A stretch of 64,000 nt of DNA. Origin: Rhodococcus sp. 14-2470-1b. GTDB taxonomy: Bacteria; Actinomycetota; Actinomycetes; Mycobacteriales; Mycobacteriaceae. The notes under the pieces were generated by a model. The model was given only the letters and a program-made list of their open reading frames with translations. It did no database searches and was not told where the DNA came from. How positions within the stretch are numbered: the first letter of the stretch is position 1; the number at the start of each line of letters is the position of its first letter. The position numbers and the translations under genes were made by a program. The stretch is taken from NCBI RefSeq assembly GCF_002259415.1, contig NZ_NPFY01000019.1, positions 248,001 to 312,000 of the forward strand, read 5' to 3'. Positions 60,423 through 64,000 of the stretch are shown here, piece by piece.

Positions 60423-60428
60423 TATAGT
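60423..60428 (+). promoter_or_regulatory. -10 element TATAGT upstream of cydA
   Basis: TATAGT is a near-consensus -10 box 28 bases before the cydA ATG. It leaves a short untranslated leader that includes the GGAG ribosome-binding site. Confidence 0.5.
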
Positions 60429-60456
60429 CACCACCAACCTGCGGGCTGGAGTGGCG

Positions 60457-61899
60457 ATGGACGCTTTGGATCTTTCGAGGTGGCAGTTCGGAATCACGAC
60501 TGTCTATCACTTCGTGCTGGTGCCGCTGACCATCGGTCTCGCGCCGATGGTCGCGATCATGCAGACGATGTGGATGATCACGAAGAAGGACGCCTGGTAC
60601 CGGCTCACCAAGTTCTTCGGCAAGCTGTTGCTGATCAACTTCGCGCTCGGCGTCGCCACCGGCATCGTGCAGGAGTTCCAGTTCGGGATGAACTGGAGCG
60701 AGTACTCGCGGTTCGTCGGCGACGTCTTCGGGGCTCCGCTGGCGATGGAAGGTCTTGTCGCGTTCTTCCTCGAATCCACGTTCCTCGGACTGTGGATCTT
60801 CGGCTGGGAACGACTGCCTCGGGGCGTCCACCTCGCGACCATCTGGCTCGTCGCGATCGGTGTGAACGCGTCGGGATACTTCATCGTCGTCGCGAACTCG
60901 TTCATGCAGCATCCCGTCGGCGCGGAGTACAACGCCGAGTCCGGCCGGGCGCAGCTGACCTCGATCGGTGACCTGCTGTCGAACAACACTGCGCTGGTTG
61001 CCTACCCACATGTCATCGCAGGCGCATTCCTGACGGCCGGAACCTTCGTCGCCGGTATCTCCGGCTGGTGGATGGTGCGAACCATGCGTCGGGGCCGTGA
61101 ACAGGACGCTCGTGAACTGTTCCGTCCGGCAGCACGTCTCGCGCTGCTGGTGATGATCGTGGCAGGCGTCGCCGTGGCGTGGACGGGGGACTCGCAAGGC
61201 AAGCTGATGTTCGTGCAACAGCCGATGAAGATGGCGTCGGCGGAATCGTTGTGCAACACCGAGACCGACCCCGACTTCTCGGTCCTGACGATCGGTACAC
61301 ACAACAACTGCGACAGTGTGACATCGGTGATCGAATTACCCTTCGTGCTTCCGTTTCTCGCGGAAGGGAAGTTCTCCGGAGTGACACTGCAAGGCGTCAA
61401 CCAGTTACAGGAGCAGTACGAGCAGGAATTCGGACCGGGCAATTACACGCCCAACCTCTTCGTCACGTACTGGTCGTTCCGAATGATGATCGGGCTCGCC
61501 GCCGGATCAGCCGCGCTGGCGCTCGCCGGGCTGTGGGTCACGAGGCGCGGGCGGGTGCCCGATCAGCGCTGGTACTCGTGGCTGGCGTTGATCGCCATAC
61601 CCATGCCGTTCCTCGCCAACAGCGCCGGCTGGATCTTCACCGAGATGGGCCGACAACCGTGGATGGTGCACCCCAATCCGACCGGCGTGGACATGATCCG
61701 GTTGACCGTCGACCAAGGTGTATCGAACCATTCGGCTGCGACGGTATGGATCTCGATCGTCACTTTCACCCTGCTCTACGGGGCACTGGGCGTCGTGTGG
61801 CTGAAGCTGATGATCCGATACGCGAAGGAAGGCCCCATGGATCACGACAGAACGCCGCCGGATCCCGCTGAACCGAAGCAACTCTCGTTCGAGTACTAG
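60457..61899 (+). CDS. cydA: Cytochrome bd oxidase subunit I CydA
   Basis: The 480-residue membrane protein carries the three haems of the bd-type quinol oxidase, a high-affinity oxygen reductase used at low oxygen or when the cytochrome bc-aa3 branch is blocked. The N-terminal LSRWQFGITTVYHFVLVPLTIGLAP holds the first haem-ligand histidine, and GWIFTEMGRQPW lies in the conserved C-terminal part. The Q-loop is of the short type, usual outside proteobacteria. The ATG at 60457 with GGAG upstream is preferred over the GTG six bases earlier. cydB follows ten bases on. Confidence 0.95.
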   Translation: MDALDLSRWQFGITTVYHFVLVPLTIGLAPMVAIMQTMWMITKKDAWYRLTKFFGKLLLINFALGVATGIVQEFQFGMNWSEYSRFVGDVFGAPLAMEGLVAFFLESTFLGLWIFGWERLPRGVHLATIWLVAIGVNASGYFIVVANSFMQHPVGAEYNAESGRAQLTSIGDLLSNNTALVAYPHVIAGAFLTAGTFVAGISGWWMVRTMRRGREQDARELFRPAARLALLVMIVAGVAVAWTGDSQGKLMFVQQPMKMASAESLCNTETDPDFSVLTIGTHNNCDSVTSVIELPFVLPFLAEGKFSGVTLQGVNQLQEQYEQEFGPGNYTPNLFVTYWSFRMMIGLAAGSAALALAGLWVTRRGRVPDQRWYSWLALIAIPMPFLANSAGWIFTEMGRQPWMVHPNPTGVDMIRLTVDQGVSNHSAATVWISIVTFTLLYGALGVVWLKLMIRYAKEGPMDHDRTPPDPAEPKQLSFEY

Positions 61900-61908
61900 G
61901 AGTCGACG

Positions 61909-62943
61909 ATGGCCGAGATGTGGTTCGTGATCGTCGCAGTACTCTTCGTCGGCTACTTTCTGCTCGAGGGCTTCGACTTCGGCGTCGGAATGCTGATGCC
62001 GATCGTCGGACGACGCACCGACATCCCGCCGGACGTTCGACGCCGGGTCGCACTGAACACCATCGGACCGGTGTGGGACGGCAACGAAGTCTGGCTGATC
62101 ACCGCGGGCGGCGCCCTGTTCGCAGCCTTCCCGGACTGGTACGCAACCCTGTTCTCCGGCTTCTACCTTCCGCTGCTGCTGATCCTGGTGGCCCTGATCC
62201 TGCGGATCGTCGCGATCGAATGGCGCGCGAAGATCGACGACGACAACTGGCGCCGACGATGCGACTGGGGGATCGTCTTCGGGTCATGGGTTCCGGCCGT
62301 GCTGTGGGGCGTCGCCTTCGCCAACATCGTGCGCGGGGTCGAGATCGATGCGCAGAAGCAGGTGGTGTCCAGCCTCTTCGATCTGCTGAATCCGTACGCC
62401 CTGTTGGGCGGCGTCACCACCGCTGTGGTGTTCGCACTCCACGGCGCGGTGTTCCTCGCACTGAAATCGGCCGACGAGATCCGCGAGGACGCAGTCGCCA
62501 TCGCAGCCAGGCTCGCGATACCTGCCGTGCCGATTGCCGGAGCCTTCGTACTCTGGACCCAGATCGCGTACGGCAAGGGATGGACCTGGATCCTCGTCGG
62601 CCTCGCCGCGGCAGCTCTTCTGGGTGTCGTGGTCTTCACCCGAGACGAGAAGGAAGGGCGTGCCTTCGCGCTCACGTCGATCGCCGTCGTCAGTACCGTG
62701 ACACTGCTGTTCGCGTCGCTGTTCCCGAACGTCATGCCGTCGACCCTCGACCCGGCCTACAACCTGACCATCGCGAACGCGTCGTCCAGCCCGTACACGC
62801 TGACCGTGATGACCTGGGTCGCCGCCTTCATGACGCCCGTCGTGATCCTGTACCAGGCATGGACGTACTGGGTCTTCCGTCAGCGCATCTCCAGCACCGC
62901 CATCGGGCAGTCCCACGGATTGAAATGGGCGGGGCGGAGCTGA
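61909..62943 (+). CDS. cydB: Cytochrome bd oxidase subunit II CydB
   Basis: The 344-residue membrane protein is the partner of CydA in the bd oxidase. It begins MWFVIVAVLFVGYFLLEGFDFGVGMLMP and contains GPVWDGNEVWLITAGGALFAAFPDWYATLFSGFYLPL, the conserved block of the family. AGGAGTCGACG precedes the ATG. The cydDC transporter genes needed for assembly usually follow in actinobacteria but are absent here. Confidence 0.95.
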   Translation: MAEMWFVIVAVLFVGYFLLEGFDFGVGMLMPIVGRRTDIPPDVRRRVALNTIGPVWDGNEVWLITAGGALFAAFPDWYATLFSGFYLPLLLILVALILRIVAIEWRAKIDDDNWRRRCDWGIVFGSWVPAVLWGVAFANIVRGVEIDAQKQVVSSLFDLLNPYALLGGVTTAVVFALHGAVFLALKSADEIREDAVAIAARLAIPAVPIAGAFVLWTQIAYGKGWTWILVGLAAAALLGVVVFTRDEKEGRAFALTSIAVVSTVTLLFASLFPNVMPSTLDPAYNLTIANASSSPYTLTVMTWVAAFMTPVVILYQAWTYWVFRQRISSTAIGQSHGLKWAGRS

Positions 62944-63037
62944 CATTTGTTTCGGCAGAAGGGGTGCCAGGTAAGGACTTTCGCCCGAAATGTCCGATAA
63001 ACGTGTGCAGCACAAGACAATTCGGTCTGCTTTGGCC

Positions 63038-63043
63038 TATCGT
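63038..63043 (+). promoter_or_regulatory. -10 element TATCGT for the LtrA-family gene
   Basis: TATCGT fits TANNNT and ends eight bases before the GTG at 63052, again the spacing of a leaderless transcript. Confidence 0.5.
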
Positions 63044-63051
63044 CGACGCCT

Positions 63052-64000
63052 GTGAACCAACCGACGAGTAAGTTCAGGCTCAACCCCATGCGCCCGCGTG
63101 ACGCAGCAGAACCGCATCGCGCCGCGAGTCCGCTGGAGTTGTTCTTCGACCTGGTGTTCGTGGTCGCCGTCAGTATCGCGGCGGTTCAGCTGCATCACGC
63201 GTTGACCGAGAACCACGTCCTCGACGGTATTGCCAGCTACCTCATGGTGTTCTTCGCCATCTGGTGGGCATGGATGAACTTCACCTGGTTCGCGACGTCG
63301 TTCGACACCGACGATTGGCTGTATCGCGTACTGACGGTGGTGCAGATGGCGGGCGTGCTCGTGCTTGCCGCAGGAATCGAACCGGCGTTCACCGACAAGG
63401 ACTTCACGATTCCGGTGCTGGGCTACGTCGTCATGCGTATCGCGATGGTGGCGCAGTGGATTCGAGCGTCGAGGGCGCCCGAGCATCGGAAGACGGCGTT
63501 GATCTACGCGTCCGGTATCACGGCCGTTCAAGTGCTGTGGGTTCTGTGGCTGCTGGTCCCGCAGAGTCCGGTGCAGATCGTTCTGTTCGTGGTGTTCGCG
63601 GCACTGGAGATCTCGATTCCCGTCGTCGCCGAGAAGTCCGGCGGCACAACGCCGTGGCACCCGCATCACATCACCGAGCGATACGGACTGTTCACGCTCA
63701 TCCTTCTCGGCGAATCACTTCTCGCGTCGGCCAACGCCATCATCGAAGCTCTCCACGACGAGACCGCGCTCGCGCCACTCATCTCCATCTCGGTGCTGAC
63801 GCTCGTGGTCACAGCCGGACTGTGGTGGATCTACTTCTGGCCGCCGCATCACCGTGCGATCGGTGGATTCGGCACGTCACTGACCTACGGCTACATGCAC
63901 TACTTCATCTTCGCCGCGGCCGGCGCGTTCTCTGCAGGCATCGAAGTGGAGATCGACGTGCTGACCCATCACAGCGAACTCGGCGACGTCGCCGCATCGT
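63052..64000 (+). CDS. Low temperature requirement A (LtrA) family membrane protein, 5' part
   Basis: The gene starts with GTG at 63052 and runs off the window after 316 codons. The product shows the LtrA pattern: ASPLELFFDLVFVVAVSIAAVQLHH in the first span, then WWAWMNFTWFATSFDTDDWLYRVLTVVQM, and HHITERYGLFTLILLGESLLASA, a highly conserved segment. LtrA proteins are multi-span membrane proteins of poorly known function, first linked to growth in the cold in Listeria. At least nine spans are visible. No Shine-Dalgarno is seen, in line with a leaderless start. Confidence 0.87.
   Translation, partial: MNQPTSKFRLNPMRPRDAAEPHRAASPLELFFDLVFVVAVSIAAVQLHHALTENHVLDGIASYLMVFFAIWWAWMNFTWFATSFDTDDWLYRVLTVVQMAGVLVLAAGIEPAFTDKDFTIPVLGYVVMRIAMVAQWIRASRAPEHRKTALIYASGITAVQVLWVLWLLVPQSPVQIVLFVVFAALEISIPVVAEKSGGTTPWHPHHITERYGLFTLILLGESLLASANAIIEALHDETALAPLISISVLTLVVTAGLWWIYFWPPHHRAIGGFGTSLTYGYMHYFIFAAAGAFSAGIEVEIDVLTHHSELGDVAAS

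Overview
The window is about 64 kb of high-GC actinobacterial chromosome. It looks like a mycolate-containing member of the Mycobacteriales, most probably Rhodococcus or a close relative. The reasons are the mycothiol gene mshA, a heparin-binding-hemagglutinin homologue, a Rv0483-type L,D-transpeptidase, RamB/PrpR-type regulators, IdeR-like iron boxes, many GTG/TTG starts and many apparently leaderless genes. Gene order follows a backbone I recall from Mycobacterium tuberculosis (about Rv0462 to Rv0487): lpd, CMD protein, ramB, aceA, fadB2, TetR/DUF445 pair, XRE regulator, hbhA, DUF2516, deoC, DUF2993, DUF2505, murB, L,D-transpeptidase, SDR, ROK, mshA, ybjN. Blocks of other genes are inserted into that backbone. 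No rRNA, tRNA, insertion sequence, prophage or CRISPR array was recognised.

Layout. 1-2121: 3' end of lpd, a CMD-family protein and an M48 peptidase. 2197-3195: a siderophore-binding lipoprotein with a possible iron box. 3202-8393: the methylcitrate cycle, prpR divergent from prpDBC, with a cluster of TTYGCAAA-like operators between them. 8407-13962: urea ABC transporter urtABCDE with a GntR regulator at its tail. 14151-15384: a small XRE regulator and two tandem paralogous four-helix membrane proteins. 15407-18407: MBL hydrolase, nitroreductase and LLM flavin oxidoreductase. 18433-23185: ramB, an SPW-type membrane protein, aceA and fadB2, with a perfect TGTGA-N6-TCACA site and a RamB-like box before aceA. 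23278-30317: alcohol dehydrogenase, PPK2, F420/PPOX protein, secreted lipase, a second siderophore-binding protein with an iron box, DJ-1 protein and TetR. 30436-33490: DUF445, XRE, HbhA, DUF2516. 33536-37086: MerR, hydrolase, purU, methyltransferase. 37132-45242: deoC, LmeA-like protein, AbiEi-like protein, methyltransferase, two DUF2505 proteins, murB, a Rieske/MBL protein and an L,D-transpeptidase.

45304-50434: an SDR gene diverges from a likely operon of ROK regulator, alpha/beta hydrolase, mshA and ybjN. This operon is preceded by a leaderless 33-codon reading frame with two adjacent cysteine codons near its end, a good candidate for a cysteine-responsive attenuator of mycothiol synthesis. 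50469-57126: an NCS2 nucleobase permease and a BMP-type nucleoside ABC transporter. 57212-60383: acyl-CoA ligase and carboxylesterase. 60457-62943: cytochrome bd oxidase cydAB. 63052-64000: start of a LtrA-family protein.

Carbon metabolism stands out: prp genes with PrpR, and aceA with RamB and fadB2, form a propionate/acetate/fatty-acid module. The other strong theme is short DNA repeats. They include a 33-bp minisatellite apparently related to the 3' end of deoC, an in-frame LGPK repeat in PrpR, small tandem repeats at several gene ends, and two copies of an interspersed palindrome. Family names rest on reading motifs and remembered homologues; no database search was run.
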